DNA of 64,000 nt from Halomonas halocynthiae DSM 14573 (GTDB taxonomy: Bacteria > Pseudomonadota > Gammaproteobacteria > Pseudomonadales > Halomonadaceae): contig NZ_KE384441.1 in the NCBI RefSeq assembly GCF_000425725.1, positions 215,176-279,175 of the forward strand, read 5' to 3'. Position numbers and translations under genes: made by a program. Position 1 is the first letter of the stretch; each line of letters starts with the position of its first letter. The notes under the pieces were generated by a model. It saw only the letters and a list, made by a program, of their open reading frames with translations, was not told the origin of the DNA and did not search any database. Positions 27,798-37,979 of the stretch are shown in pieces.

Positions 27798-28215
27798 CTT
27801 CCAGTTCTTTGCGCGTCAGTACCAGCGTACGGCCATGTTCGGGATAAGGCTCTGGCTTGATGCTGTTGGCATCATCGTCAATCTCTGCGGGAGAACCCTG
27901 GGTCTTCTCGGCCCTTTCAAGTTTAAGGTGTAACGCCGCCTTGCCCAGCAAGTGGGCGCTGACGGGTGCCGAAATGAAAAGAAATAGGGTAATCAGCAGC
28001 TCCTGAACTACCGGCTTTCTATCCAGCACGCCAAAGTAGATCATCGAGCCGATAAGAATGCAGCCAATGCCAGTGGTAGTGGCCTTGGTGGGCCCATGCA
28101 GGCGCATGAAGAAGTCCTGCATTGAGGCCATGCCCATCGAGCCGATGAAGGCAAACGTTGCCCCGCCAATTAAAAGTAACGAAATGACGGCCTCGAGAAT
28201 CACATATAGGGTCAT
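27781..28215 (-). CDS. mrpG: Na+/H+ antiporter subunit MrpG (PhaG/MnhG)
   Basis: A small membrane subunit of the Mrp complex. It has 144 residues from the ATG at 28215, giving the family N-terminus and three membrane helices with FMRLHGPTKATTTG, a hallmark of MrpG, and a hydrophilic tail. A longer upstream frame is not supported. Last gene of the operon, 14 bases after mrpF. Confidence 0.92.
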   Translation of the reverse strand: MTLYVILEAVISLLLIGGATFAFIGSMGMASMQDFFMRLHGPTKATTTGIGCILIGSMIYFGVLDRKPVVQELLITLFLFISAPVSAHLLGKAALHLKLERAEKTQGSPAEIDDDANSIKPEPYPEHGRTLVLTRKELEEKQRQ

Positions 28216-28229
28216 GCTGTCTCCATGGG

Positions 28230-28499
28230 CTATTCGATGATATCGCCGCGTAACAGGTATTTGCAGATGGCAACGGTGCTGATGAAGCCTAGCATGGCAA
28301 TCAACAGCGCTGCCTCGAAATAAGTTTTGGTGTTCAGCCACAGGCCCAGCAGCACGATCAGTGCAATGCTGTTCACATACATGGTATCCAGCGCCAGTAT
28401 TCGGTCTGGCATGGATGGGCCATACACTAGCCGGAAGGTGTTAAACACGATGGCCATCAAAATTAGAGCGAGGCTAATAGTTAGCGCCATATCTAGCAT
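28230..28499 (-). CDS. mrpF: Na+/H+ antiporter subunit MrpF (PhaF/MnhF)
   Basis: 89 residues, three membrane helices, with the family motif VYGPSMPDRILALDT. It overlaps mrpE by a few bases, indicating translational coupling. Confidence 0.93.
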   Translation of the reverse strand: MLDMALTISLALILMAIVFNTFRLVYGPSMPDRILALDTMYVNSIALIVLLGLWLNTKTYFEAALLIAMLGFISTVAICKYLLRGDIIE

Positions 28500-28990
28500 T
28501 CGTAGATCTCCTTGAGCGGCATTTCATAACGCTCACGAATTTGTTCAATCACTTCCTCGGGGGTGCCAGCATCCAAGGCGTGGATTAACAGGCTAGACTT
28601 ATCCAGGCGAACGTTGGTTGTCACGGTTCCCGGCGTGAGGCTGATGGTATTGGCCAGCAAGGTGATGGTGAACGGCTCTTTGAGTGTTAATGGATACTCG
28701 ACAAACACTGGGCGCATGCGCCGCTTCGGATTAATGATTAGCCAAGCTACCTGAATGCTGGATGTTACGATGTCGAGCAATACAATAACGATAAAGCGTA
28801 TCAGCAGCCAGGGCCGCTGGATGCGAGGCTGAGTATCCCAGAAGCGATAGGTAAACAGCGGAATGCTGATGGCAAGAAATGTGCCGAGCAATAGCTGACC
28901 CACTGACAGACCATTGACCAGCAAAAGCCATACAATCAGCAAGACCAATGAAAGCAGAGGGGTGGGAAACCAGCGCGAGAGCCTATTCAT
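28493..28990 (-). CDS. mrpE: Na+/H+ antiporter subunit MrpE (PhaE/MnhE)
   Basis: 165 residues: two or three N-terminal helices, then the cytoplasmic domain with NTISLTPGTVTTNV, characteristic of MrpE. It overlaps mrpD by four bases. Confidence 0.93.
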   Translation of the reverse strand: MNRLSRWFPTPLLSLVLLIVWLLLVNGLSVGQLLLGTFLAISIPLFTYRFWDTQPRIQRPWLLIRFIVIVLLDIVTSSIQVAWLIINPKRRMRPVFVEYPLTLKEPFTITLLANTISLTPGTVTTNVRLDKSSLLIHALDAGTPEEVIEQIRERYEMPLKEIYEC

Positions 28991-30498
28991 TGCGCACCTC
29001 CAGTGTTGATCAGCAGCGCATCAATAAATGCTTCAGGATTGGCAAGTTGCTCGGCTGTTGCCTGGGCATACTCACTCACTGAGCCAGCAAATATCACTAA
29101 CAGGGGTGACGTTAGCAGCAGCAAGGCAACCCCAGTCCACTGCCGGCGCGATATTCGCTCATTGTTGTCATCTCCCCCTTGAGCCCGCCAGAAGAAGGTT
29201 GAGCCCGCACGAGACAGCGCAATAATGCCAGCTAAGCCGCTGAGTAGCAGCAGAGGCCAAAGCCAGAAGCGCTGGGTACCGGCGGCCGCATCCATCATTA
29301 GCACTTTCCCCAGCGCACCAGATAGCGGCGGCATACCCACGACCGCGATGGCCGCAATGAAAAAAGCCAACGACAGTATTGAGCTGTGCGGCATTTTGCG
29401 GCCTTTGACGATACGCGTGCCTGCTTTACCGCGTTGAGCGCCAATCATTTCTGCCAGCAGGAATAGTGCGCCGGTAACCAGGGTGGTATGTGCCAAGTAG
29501 TACAGCAGTGCGCTAACGGCAGCCGTAGAGCCCATGCCGATACCGGCCAGCAAGGTGCCTACTGAAATCAGTAGCAGGTAGGCAATTAGCTGGCGCAGAT
29601 CCCGCGACGCAAGTACCCCGATGGTTGCGGCAACCAGCGTTAGCAACGCCAGCCACCACACCCACTCCTGTCCCAGGTTCGCTAGTCCGCCGGCTTGCTC
29701 GCCGAATACCAGTGTGTAAAAGCGCAGGATGGCGTAGATGCCAATTTTGGTCATGATGGCAAATAGCGCGGCCACCGGCGCTGGTGCAGCGGCATAGGCC
29801 TTAGGCAGCCAGAAGTACAGCGGTAGCATGGCGGCCTTGAGACTGAACACCACCAGCAAGAGCAAAGCACCTGCCATGACCAAGCCTTCTCGTTCGGCAG
29901 GCAAGTGGCTAATGCGCACTGCCATGTCGGCCATATTCAGGGTGCCAGTGGCTCCATACAGCGTGCCAACAGCAATCAAAAAGAGCGCAGAGCCAGCCAT
30001 GTTCAGCACCACGTAGTGAACAGCCGACTGAATGCGCGCTTTACCGCCTCCGTGCAGCAGCAGCGCATAGGAAGCGAGCAGAAGGACCTCGAAAAATACG
30101 AACAGGTTGAATAAATCGCCGGTCAGGAAAGCGCCATTGATGCCCAGAAGCTGTAGCTGGAAAAGTCCGTGAAAGTTACTGCCACGCACATCTTCACCCG
30201 CGCAGGCAAAAATCACGCAGCCCAGCGCCAATAGTGACGATAGCAACACCATTAGCGCTGATAGCCGGTCCAATACCAGTACGATTCCAAAAGGAGGCTG
30301 CCAGTTGCCCAGTGCATAGTAGGTAATCTCGCCGCTATCTGCCTGTATCACCAATGCAGACGATATTAATACCAACATAAACGTACTGGTAACGCTGAGC
30401 ACACGCTTGAAACGTACCTGACCATGGCGCTGGAACAACAGCAGCATTGCGGTGAGCAGCGGTAGTGCGACGGGCAAAACTGTTAGATGAGATATCAC
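28987..30498 (-). CDS. mrpD: Na+/H+ antiporter subunit MrpD (NuoN/NuoM-like)
   Basis: 503 residues, about 14 membrane helices, homologous to the proton-pumping subunits of complex I. Key features are the FFEVLLLASYALLLHGG segment with its conserved glutamate and the LPLYFWLPKAYAAAPAPVAALF motif. It overlaps mrpC by four bases. Confidence 0.95.
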   Translation of the reverse strand: MISHLTVLPVALPLLTAMLLLFQRHGQVRFKRVLSVTSTFMLVLISSALVIQADSGEITYYALGNWQPPFGIVLVLDRLSALMVLLSSLLALGCVIFACAGEDVRGSNFHGLFQLQLLGINGAFLTGDLFNLFVFFEVLLLASYALLLHGGGKARIQSAVHYVVLNMAGSALFLIAVGTLYGATGTLNMADMAVRISHLPAEREGLVMAGALLLLVVFSLKAAMLPLYFWLPKAYAAAPAPVAALFAIMTKIGIYAILRFYTLVFGEQAGGLANLGQEWVWWLALLTLVAATIGVLASRDLRQLIAYLLLISVGTLLAGIGMGSTAAVSALLYYLAHTTLVTGALFLLAEMIGAQRGKAGTRIVKGRKMPHSSILSLAFFIAAIAVVGMPPLSGALGKVLMMDAAAGTQRFWLWPLLLLSGLAGIIALSRAGSTFFWRAQGGDDNNERISRRQWTGVALLLLTSPLLVIFAGSVSEYAQATAEQLANPEAFIDALLINTGGAQ

Positions 30499-30875
30499 CG
30501 CTGGCGCTCCTTGAGAACATTATCCTTGCGGGTATCGGCGTCATGCTTGGCATGATCGTGGCCGTCCACATGATCATTGCCCATATCACCCCGAGCGCGC
30601 ATGGCCAGAATGATGGCAAATGCGGTCATGGCAAAGCCGATAACGATAGCAGTTAACACTAAGGCTTGAGGTAGCGGGTCGGCCATCTCGTTGTTACTGC
30701 CATTGATGACTGCTGGGCCGTCTGTGGTTAGCCCACCCATGGAAAATAGAAACAGATTAACGGCGTAGGAAAGTAACGTCAGCCCAACCACGACGGGGAA
30801 AGTGCGCCCCCGCAGTGTCAGGTAGAGGCCGCAGGCACTGAGTATGCCGGTAGTAATAGCAAAAAGGCTTTCCAT
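30495..30875 (-). CDS. mrpC: Na+/H+ antiporter subunit MrpC (NuoK-like)
   Basis: 126 residues, three helices with GLTLLSYAVNLFLFSMG and DPLPQALVLTAIVIGFAMTA, the NuoK/MrpC pattern, then a His/Asp-rich cytoplasmic tail (about 100-126). The start codon shares a base with the mrpA stop. Confidence 0.93.
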   Translation of the reverse strand: MESLFAITTGILSACGLYLTLRGRTFPVVVGLTLLSYAVNLFLFSMGGLTTDGPAVINGSNNEMADPLPQALVLTAIVIGFAMTAFAIILAMRARGDMGNDHVDGHDHAKHDADTRKDNVLKERQR

Positions 30876-33727
30876 CAGCTGCTCTCCTTGGCGGTATCAC
30901 CGTTGTTAGGTGGCTCAGTGCCGCTAGGGTCTTTGTCGTAGTTAGGCAGGCGGTGTGGTGTCGTGATTTTGCCAAGGTTGGCCAAAATCATCAGCGTGGC
31001 ACCAACAACGGCCAGATACACACCGACATCAAACAGCATAGCGGTAGCGAGTTCGATGTCACCGACCAGTGGAATATGCAGGTGCCCAAACGCCGAGGTC
31101 AGGAATGGGTAACCAAACAGCCAGCTGCCAGCACCAGTCAGTGAGGCTACGGCAACGCCAGCAATGGCTACTGATTGGTATTGCAGGTCTAAACGCGCTT
31201 GAGTCCAGTCTACCCCGCGAGCGATATATAAAAGAATCAACGCCACGGATGTCACCAGGCCGGCAATAAAGCCACCGCCAGGTGCGTTGTGACCACGCAG
31301 AAGGATGAATACCGCCACTAAAACGGCCAGCGGCAGCAGTGCTTGAGAGATAATGGTTAGAATCATGGGGTAGCGATCCTGAGACCATACCCGGCCTTCG
31401 GCGTCGCTGTGTGGCATGAACAGGCGCAGACGGTTGAGCAGTTTGAGCACTGCTAGGCCAGCAATAGCGAGTACAGTAATTTCGCCCAAGGTATCGAAGC
31501 CACGGAAGTCTACTAAGATGACGTTTACTACGTTATGACCGCCACCGCCGGGTACGCTATTGGCAATAAAGAAGTCTGAGATGCTGGTGGTCTCGCGGCT
31601 GAGTACGGCGTAATTGAGACTTGCCACTATTACGCCCAGCCCACCCGCTAAGCTAAGGTCCCGCAGTAGCCGAGGCATTGACGACTCGCGCGGCGTTTTT
31701 TGGGGCAGGAAGAACAGAGCCAGCATGAGCAAAATCATGGTGACGACTTCCACGGATAGCTGCGTTAGGGCTAGGTCTGGGGCCGAAAAGCGGGCAAACG
31801 TTAGTGATACCAGCAGTCCGACCATCGATAGCATCATCAGTGAAACCAAACGCCGGCGATGTAGGGCAGCGGTTGCCACGGAACTGAGTATCAGCAGTAG
31901 AGCGCCAACGATTAATACGCCGTCGGCTGGCTGGTCTGATAGCGCCCCAGTGAGGGAAGGCATGTTGACCAGGCCAACACCCGCAAACACCAGGGCCGTT
32001 AAGAGTAGCAGTGACATGTAACGTTGCAGCGAACCATTTTCCAAGCGATCCATCAGCTGCTGTGAGCGGTTCGCCACGCACTGGATGCTGGCTTCGAACA
32101 CCAGCCGTGCATCAAGCGGGGAAAATTGTTTAAGAAAGCGGCGAAGCTCTGCATGGAATAAATAGGCTGCGATACCTGCGGCCAGAGCAATCATGCTCAT
32201 CAGCAGAGGCACGTTAAGGCCATGCCACAGAGCAATATTTACATCAATGGGAGTGACCAGCACAGCGTTTGTCGCTAGCTGCATCAAGCCATCCGCGAGG
32301 AAGGGAAAAATACCCACGACAACACATAACGTTGCCAGCAGCTCCATGGGGGCGCGCATCAACCGTGGAGGTTCATGCGGTTCTATGGGAGGGGCCTGGG
32401 TGGTCGGTTTGTAGAATACCTCGTACACCAAGCGCAGCGAATAGGCGACTGACAATATACCGCCGAGTGTCGCTAGCACGGGAAGAATGCCGCTAAGCCC
32501 GCCAAGCGCCGTGCTGTTCAGCGCGTCAGTGAAGAACATTTCTTTAGACACAAAACCGTTGAGCAGCGGCACTCCTGCCATGGCGGCTCCAGTAATTGTG
32601 GTTAACAGGGCCGTGACCGGCATGGCTCGGCGCAAGCCGCCGAGTTTGGACAACTCACGCGTACCGGTTTCATGATCGATGATGCCAGCGCCCATAAAGA
32701 GAGCCGCTTTAAACGTTGCGTGGTTAAGAATATGGAAAAGGGCAGCCAGCATAGCCATTGGCGTGCCGATACCCAGTAGGGCAGTAATCAACCCTAAATG
32801 GCTGACGGTAGAGAATGCCAGAATGCCCTTGAGGTCAGTTTTCATCAGCGCAAACCAAGCGCCGTAAAGCAGTGTGATCATACCGATAATAGTGACCAAA
32901 CTACTCCACAGCTCACTACCGGCGATGGCGGGGTGCAAGCGTGCCATCAAGAAAATGCCGGCTTTAACCATGGTGGCAGAGTGCAGATACGCCGATACCG
33001 GCGTAGGCGCGGCCATGGCGTGTGGCAGCCAGAATTGAAAAGGAAACTGGGCTGACTTGGTAAAGGCACCGAGCAGCACAAGAACCAGCATTACCGGATA
33101 GTAGGCATGGTTGCGAATAATGTCGCCGCTGGCTAGGACCACATTCAGGTCAAAGCTGCCTGCCATGTTACCTAGCATCAATAGGCCAGCTAGCAGCGCC
33201 AGGCCGCCAGCCCCCGTTACCACCAGCGCCATGCGTGCGCCCTTGCGGGCCTCGCTGTTATGCGACCAGAAACCGATCAGCAGGAAGGATGACAGACTGG
33301 TCAGCTCCCAGAACAGCCATAGCAAAATCAGGTTGTCGGACATGGAAATGCCGACCATCGATGCCATGAACAGGATCAGGTAAGAATAGAAACGTCCGAC
33401 GTTCTCATGGGCTGCCAGATAAAAATGGGCATACAGCAGAATCATCAGCCCAATACCGATGATCAGCAGGTTGAACAGCAGGCTTAGGCCATCTAAGCGT
33501 AGCCCGAGATCCAAGCCGAGCGTTGGCATCCAGCTGACGGAAAAGCGTAAAGCGTCTCCGTCCAGCATGCTTGGCACTTGGCTCAGGGTGAGCAGCAGGG
33601 CAAGCGCTGGCAAAACGGCAGTGGCCATTGAGCAGTAGCGGCGTCCGTAGCGCGCGGTTAGCGCGGGTGCTAGCACCCCGAGCAGGGGCAGCAGGGTTAT
33701 CCACAACAATGTCATTGAGCTGGTCAT
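30875..33727 (-). CDS. mrpA: fused Na+/H+ antiporter subunit MrpA/MrpB (PhaAB type)
   Basis: 950 residues. The first ~650 form the NuoL-like proton-pathway domain ([39 protein letters not shown]). The remainder contains the MrpA-specific MbeD-like helices and an MrpB domain near the C-terminus ([19 protein letters not shown] near residue 815), so there is no separate mrpB. This is the group 2 (Pha) layout common in proteobacteria. The complex exchanges cytoplasmic Na+ (or K+) for protons and supports salt and alkali tolerance. First gene of mrpACDEFG. Confidence 0.94.
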   Translation of the reverse strand: MTSSMTLLWITLLPLLGVLAPALTARYGRRYCSMATAVLPALALLLTLSQVPSMLDGDALRFSVSWMPTLGLDLGLRLDGLSLLFNLLIIGIGLMILLYAHFYLAAHENVGRFYSYLILFMASMVGISMSDNLILLWLFWELTSLSSFLLIGFWSHNSEARKGARMALVVTGAGGLALLAGLLMLGNMAGSFDLNVVLASGDIIRNHAYYPVMLVLVLLGAFTKSAQFPFQFWLPHAMAAPTPVSAYLHSATMVKAGIFLMARLHPAIAGSELWSSLVTIIGMITLLYGAWFALMKTDLKGILAFSTVSHLGLITALLGIGTPMAMLAALFHILNHATFKAALFMGAGIIDHETGTRELSKLGGLRRAMPVTALLTTITGAAMAGVPLLNGFVSKEMFFTDALNSTALGGLSGILPVLATLGGILSVAYSLRLVYEVFYKPTTQAPPIEPHEPPRLMRAPMELLATLCVVVGIFPFLADGLMQLATNAVLVTPIDVNIALWHGLNVPLLMSMIALAAGIAAYLFHAELRRFLKQFSPLDARLVFEASIQCVANRSQQLMDRLENGSLQRYMSLLLLTALVFAGVGLVNMPSLTGALSDQPADGVLIVGALLLILSSVATAALHRRRLVSLMMLSMVGLLVSLTFARFSAPDLALTQLSVEVVTMILLMLALFFLPQKTPRESSMPRLLRDLSLAGGLGVIVASLNYAVLSRETTSISDFFIANSVPGGGGHNVVNVILVDFRGFDTLGEITVLAIAGLAVLKLLNRLRLFMPHSDAEGRVWSQDRYPMILTIISQALLPLAVLVAVFILLRGHNAPGGGFIAGLVTSVALILLYIARGVDWTQARLDLQYQSVAIAGVAVASLTGAGSWLFGYPFLTSAFGHLHIPLVGDIELATAMLFDVGVYLAVVGATLMILANLGKITTPHRLPNYDKDPSGTEPPNNGDTAKESS

Positions 33728-33879
33728 CCTGTGCGGGTCATGTAATAGCTGATGCGCTGCGTTACTGGTATTCAGATTGCTGCGCGGTGTACTTGGCTGC
33801 TATCAGCAAGCATCACTTTACCGGAATGTCGGCTGTCTCTCGATGGCGACTTTGACGTTTTTTCCTGTTAAGTCAGTTC

Positions 33880-34312
33880 CGTTCACGGAATGAGCTTACA
33901 CGACGGCGGCGTATCGGAGCGAGATTCCAAGACGTTGAACGCTATCAACTGCTGGTGGGCGAAAACCTTGGTGTGGGTGACGTTGATGTTTTTACCGGCA
34001 CTGAGCCCTGGAAGGGTGCGGTTTAGCAGGTAATGGCGGATGCTATCATCCGTGGCTTGAAACAGGGGTATCACACCGAGCTTGGACGATGTTTTCAAGA
34101 AGGGCAGATGATTCCAAGAAGGAAAAGCGTTATCCGGCGGCCATGGATGCCGCCGCCGGGGCTTAGGTGTTTGAGCAATTGCGTCGTGATGCTCGAGCGC
34201 GCATGACGCGACTGAACTCACGTCGTTTTTTCACGGCACGCGCAGCCGACTGCTGGCTGAGCATGGTCGCTACGCCCACCTGTTTCGCTTACAGGCAGCA
34301 GGCTATCAGTAA
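33880..34312 (+). pseudogene. decayed ABC transporter ATPase (MsbA-like exporter C-terminus)
   Basis: Three reading frames on the + strand together reproduce an ABC exporter nucleotide-binding domain. Frame one gives FQDVERYQLLVGENLGVGDV, an in-frame TAG at 34024, then DAIIRGLKQGYHTELGR. Frame two, from 34140, gives a MDAAAGA segment, a TAG, then VFEQLRRDARARMTRL. Frame three, from 34229, gives LLAEHGRYAHLFRLQAAGYQ and the natural stop at 34310. The order matches the Q-loop, pre-signature, post-Walker-B and C-terminal parts of such proteins. The LSGGQ signature, Walker B and H-loop region are missing or degraded. Upstream portions, including Walker A and the membrane domain, are not recognisable. 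The assignment rests on my reading of family patterns. Confidence 0.75.
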
Positions 34313-34713
34313 CCGTGCATGCTGCTCATTCCGCCGAGGCCCATAATCGCGCCGGCACCAAATAGCAGGAAAGAGCCAGCAATCAAGACCAAATACGTTA
34401 ACACCATGATCCCGCTGATCAAGAAATAGGTGCGCAGCTTGGACATGGTGTGCTTGATGTCATACTGATCGTTTGCCTCATATCCACGTCTGATGGCGCC
34501 GGTGGCTTGAAACAGCACCACTCCAGCCCAAACCGGTATCCAAGCTACGACAAGCCCGATGATGGATATGCCAATGAAGACTCCTTGCAGGATTAGCATG
34601 ACGCCCAGTAACTGCATCCAGAAGCGGCTGCGGTACAGGGGTTCTATAAAATCACGCAGTACGTAGGATGAATCAACGGGTGGTGTGGGTGGTGTCTGGT
34701 TTACGGGTTCCAT
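34306..34713 (-). CDS. DUF5362-like membrane protein
   Basis: 135 residues: a proline-rich N-terminus (TPPTPPVDSS), an amphipathic segment LRDFIEPLYRSRFWMQLLGVML, then four hydrophobic segments with WIPVWAGVVLFQATGAIRRGYE between them. The layout resembles DUF5362 proteins, membrane proteins of unknown function; that name is from memory. Its stop overlaps the end of the ABC pseudogene on the opposite strand. Confidence 0.6.
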   Translation of the reverse strand: MEPVNQTPPTPPVDSSYVLRDFIEPLYRSRFWMQLLGVMLILQGVFIGISIIGLVVAWIPVWAGVVLFQATGAIRRGYEANDQYDIKHTMSKLRTYFLISGIMVLTYLVLIAGSFLLFGAGAIMGLGGMSSMHGY

Positions 34714-34822
34714 GAAGTTTTGCTGTCCTTGGTAGTTGAGTGGTTTAGTCGTTTAATGGTGATGGCAATCTTATCATTCTCTGATAAAGCTTGCTTCTCG
34801 CGGTTGGAAGGCTGTCAGCATG

Positions 34823-34858
34823 AAAACGCGCCATCCTGAGGTGAGTCAGGATGACGCG
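34823..34858 (-). terminator. terminator after ttrA
   Basis: On the minus strand a 13-base stem (CGCGTCATCCTGA with TCAGGATGGCGCG) and a short loop, followed by TTTTC. It lies 29 bases after the ttrA stop. Confidence 0.8.
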
Positions 34859-34886
34859 TGGATTAGCGCTGAAGATGACGGGTCGT

Positions 34887-37800
34887 TCAGGCGTCGATGC
34901 GCGAGATACGGATCGGTAAGCCCTGGCGGATGGAGGCACCGCTGACGCCTTCAAGCCACGTGCCGGATACCTTGCGGGTGGGGTCGGCAAACCCCAGGTC
35001 GTTAATGTTGACTCCCGCGCCTACCCATTCATTGCCAGAGACCTTTTCTCCATCAATGTCGTGAGCACTGGCCCCTAGTTCAGTGTGGCCAAAACTATGC
35101 TCAATGCCTAGCGCACCTTTCATGACGCCATCGCTAACCAGTGCCAGTGCGGTTGCCGCCCCTCCAGGACTTTCAATGCGTATGGTGTCGCCAAAGGCGA
35201 TACCGTGACGCGCGGCATCTTCTGTGTGTAATAGCACGGGGTTGTAGGGTTTGATCATGCGTAACCGCTCAAGGCCAATGGCATAAGAGTTCATGACGTT
35301 GGACTTGTATGAGAACGCCAGCAACGGCCATTCGTCTTCGGGGTAGACGTCGCGCATCAGTTGGCCGTTAGACATCTCGGCCTTTTGCAGGCGCGGTGTG
35401 CCGGAGAGCCGCTCGCCGGTTTGGCTGTTAATAGCAGTGCCTACGTTAGGGTTGTACACACATAATGTTTTTTTCCAGACGTGCCCTAGTTGGTCGTTGT
35501 CTTTGTAGGCGTTGCTATGGTCTTCGAAGCGCCCTCCGCGAGCGTAAAGGTAAGCCACCGGCCCGCGTTCGCTTGCTGGCAAGGTGCGCTCGATCTTACT
35601 CATTAGTGGCTCAAGGCCAGAATGACGGATATCGCTGTCATTGGCGTTGGGTAGTGTTTCGCCGCTATGGGCGATATTGGCCGCTGCACGTAGGTAGAAG
35701 TCTTCAGCGCGATTAAGCGGGTACAGCTTGCCATCCGCGCCCGGAATCGCGTTGTCGCCAAAACCGGGTAATCCCAAGCGCTTGGCGGTAGCGATGAAGA
35801 ACATCTCCATGCTGACCGGCTCACCGTCAGCAGTTTTTTGCTGGCGGGGCTCGACAATCGGCCAGCAGGCAGTGGTCATCTTAGTTAATGTGCCGCTCCA
35901 CGCACCAGTAAAGCCCCATACCTCATACATTACTGAGTCCGGCACAATATAGTCGGCGTAGCGGTTTGTTTCATTAATGAAACCGTCGACTGATACATAG
36001 AGCCCTAGGTTGGCGGGGTCTTTTAGTTTATCGGCAATCGTGGTGGTCAGCCCGGCTTGGCCATAGAGCGGGTTAGCCATGCAGCCAATCACGGCTTTGA
36101 TTTTGTAAGGATAGCCATCGATGCCTGAACTTAGCTGCTCGGTAAGAATAGGTGGGGCAAGCGAGCGCCAGGGAGCCTTGGCTGGGTAAGGGTTCTCACC
36201 AGCGGCTACCTTGCGTTTGTATTCTGAGGAGTCTTCATAGGCGAAGCGTGAGCGTGACACAAAAATGCCTTTAGGGCCGCGCTTTCCAGGAAAACCAGAA
36301 AGATCATAACGCGGGCCGTTGCCCGTACCGTTGAATTTTCCTCCGCCAACAGCGTAGCCACCTTGACGGTTGAAGCTGCCAGCCAGCAGGTTGAGCATCA
36401 AAATGCCGTAGGCTGCGTAAAAACCCGTGGCTGACATCATGCCGCCATGGGTGTCGACAACGGCGCGACGGCCATAAGAGGCAAAGCGCTTGGCAATGCG
36501 CTGAATAAGCTCAGCCTCAATGCCGCACTGTTCCGCGTACGTTGCCAGGCTGTGCTCATTGGCTGCTTCGCGTAACTTACTCAGGCTGCTTTTGACTCGA
36601 ATGTTGCCGTCGGGGCTTTCCACTTCACGCTCGACAAATAGCGTGGCTTTTTGCACGCCTGCGCTGGGCGTAAGTACGCCGTTGAGATCCACAACCAGTA
36701 GATCATCGGTGTCACTGTTGGCGTCGGCCTCACCGATATCAGAGAGGCGTAGGAAATGTCCTTGGCGCGGATGCCCCTCGCTTTCTATGACTAAGTGCGT
36801 GGCGTTGGTATGTCCCACCTCACCGGCTGCGTCTGCGGCAGGCTGGCTGGGAATAGCAAGATAGTCTTTGGCGTAGGCTTCATGTTCGATCAGCCACTGA
36901 ATCATTGCCATGGCGAAAGCGGTGTCGCTGCCTGGGAGAATTGGTACCCAACGGCTGCGCTCGCCAGAGGCTTCGGAGGCTGCCGCATTCAGGCCAGGAT
37001 CAACCACGATGTAATCCAGGCTGCCGGTAGAGCGAGCTTCTGCGAGCAGGCGTCCCTGGCGCTTGAAGGGGTTGCCCGCCTGACTCGGAGCGGTGCCGAT
37101 AAACAGTGCAAATTGAGCCTTGTTGTAGTCGGGCTTGGCATGGGCATTTTTCGCCAGGTCATCCATCAGTGCGCCGGAACCCATACGGAAAGCCAGTCCG
37201 CAATAAGAGCCATGGTGACCATAATTGCGTGTACCAAAGGCATTGAAGCCAAAACGCTTGAGCACGGCCGAGCGCCCATAGTCGGTGGCTTCCATCAATA
37301 ATAACTGGTTGGCTTTGGGGCCAAACTCGGGGTTTTCTGGATCAATCAACTCGTCGTGATTGTGAATGCTGCGCAAGCCTTCAACCTGACCCTCGCCGAA
37401 TAAGTCGCCACCCTCACAGACCTCTTCAATCAGCTGCTCGAAGGAAATGCGCTCCCACATGCGCTCTCCACGGCCACCCACACGTTTCAGGCAGTGGGTG
37501 ACGCGATCAGGGCTGGTGATCTGGGCGATCATGGCATTGCCCCGAGCACAGGTGGTTGAACGGCCATTCAGTCCTTGTTCGTGATAGGCGCTGACACTTT
37601 TCAGTGCATCGACCACGGGAGTATTCATTGGTAGCTGTACATCAGCAGATAAAGGGTGATAAGGGTTGCCGATACTACGTAGCACTTGCTCGTTATTGTT
37701 ATCGATACGCACCCGTACGCCACACTTTGTGGTACAGCCATAGCAGATAGTAAAGGCGGTGCGCTGGTCGGGGTTAAGGGTTAACTCGCCACTGTTCAGA

Positions 37801-37979
37801 TCAACGCGATACTCCGGAGCGAGTGCATTGCCGTAGATGGCGTGATGTGGTTTTTCACCGGCGCTACCGGTGACGCCCTTGGCCATCTTGACCAGCGGGC
37901 CGGAATAGCCGGCCGCGAAAGTTGCTGCGCCGCCAGCGGCAACGGCACCTTTAAGCATGCGACGACGTGACTTATCCAT
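34887..37979 (-). CDS. ttrA: tetrathionate reductase catalytic subunit TtrA-like molybdopterin protein
   Basis: A bis-MGD molybdoenzyme of the DMSO reductase superfamily, 1030 residues from the ATG at 37979. A Tat signal KSRRRMLKG at 3-11 shows periplasmic placement. The 4Fe-4S ligands are Cys79, Cys82, Cys86 and Cys144. The Mo ligand is probably Cys260 in HHGSYCG. Length, the cysteine Mo ligand and the B-C-A gene order match tetrathionate reductase (TtrA), which reduces tetrathionate to thiosulfate. Related polysulfide, arsenate or selenate enzymes cannot be excluded. The ATG is preferred over an upstream in-frame ATG because it gives the Tat leader directly. It overlaps the end of ttrC. Confidence 0.82.
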   Translation of the reverse strand: MDKSRRRMLKGAVAAGGAATFAAGYSGPLVKMAKGVTGSAGEKPHHAIYGNALAPEYRVDLNSGELTLNPDQRTAFTICYGCTTKCGVRVRIDNNNEQVLRSIGNPYHPLSADVQLPMNTPVVDALKSVSAYHEQGLNGRSTTCARGNAMIAQITSPDRVTHCLKRVGGRGERMWERISFEQLIEEVCEGGDLFGEGQVEGLRSIHNHDELIDPENPEFGPKANQLLLMEATDYGRSAVLKRFGFNAFGTRNYGHHGSYCGLAFRMGSGALMDDLAKNAHAKPDYNKAQFALFIGTAPSQAGNPFKRQGRLLAEARSTGSLDYIVVDPGLNAAASEASGERSRWVPILPGSDTAFAMAMIQWLIEHEAYAKDYLAIPSQPAADAAGEVGHTNATHLVIESEGHPRQGHFLRLSDIGEADANSDTDDLLVVDLNGVLTPSAGVQKATLFVEREVESPDGNIRVKSSLSKLREAANEHSLATYAEQCGIEAELIQRIAKRFASYGRRAVVDTHGGMMSATGFYAAYGILMLNLLAGSFNRQGGYAVGGGKFNGTGNGPRYDLSGFPGKRGPKGIFVSRSRFAYEDSSEYKRKVAAGENPYPAKAPWRSLAPPILTEQLSSGIDGYPYKIKAVIGCMANPLYGQAGLTTTIADKLKDPANLGLYVSVDGFINETNRYADYIVPDSVMYEVWGFTGAWSGTLTKMTTACWPIVEPRQQKTADGEPVSMEMFFIATAKRLGLPGFGDNAIPGADGKLYPLNRAEDFYLRAAANIAHSGETLPNANDSDIRHSGLEPLMSKIERTLPASERGPVAYLYARGGRFEDHSNAYKDNDQLGHVWKKTLCVYNPNVGTAINSQTGERLSGTPRLQKAEMSNGQLMRDVYPEDEWPLLAFSYKSNVMNSYAIGLERLRMIKPYNPVLLHTEDAARHGIAFGDTIRIESPGGAATALALVSDGVMKGALGIEHSFGHTELGASAHDIDGEKVSGNEWVGAGVNINDLGFADPTRKVSGTWLEGVSGASIRQGLPIRISRIDA

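Noticed and set aside
33883-34221. A 112-codon minus-strand frame.
   Set aside because: It lies antisense to the ABC transporter pseudogene, whose + strand pieces match a known family. The minus product matches nothing.
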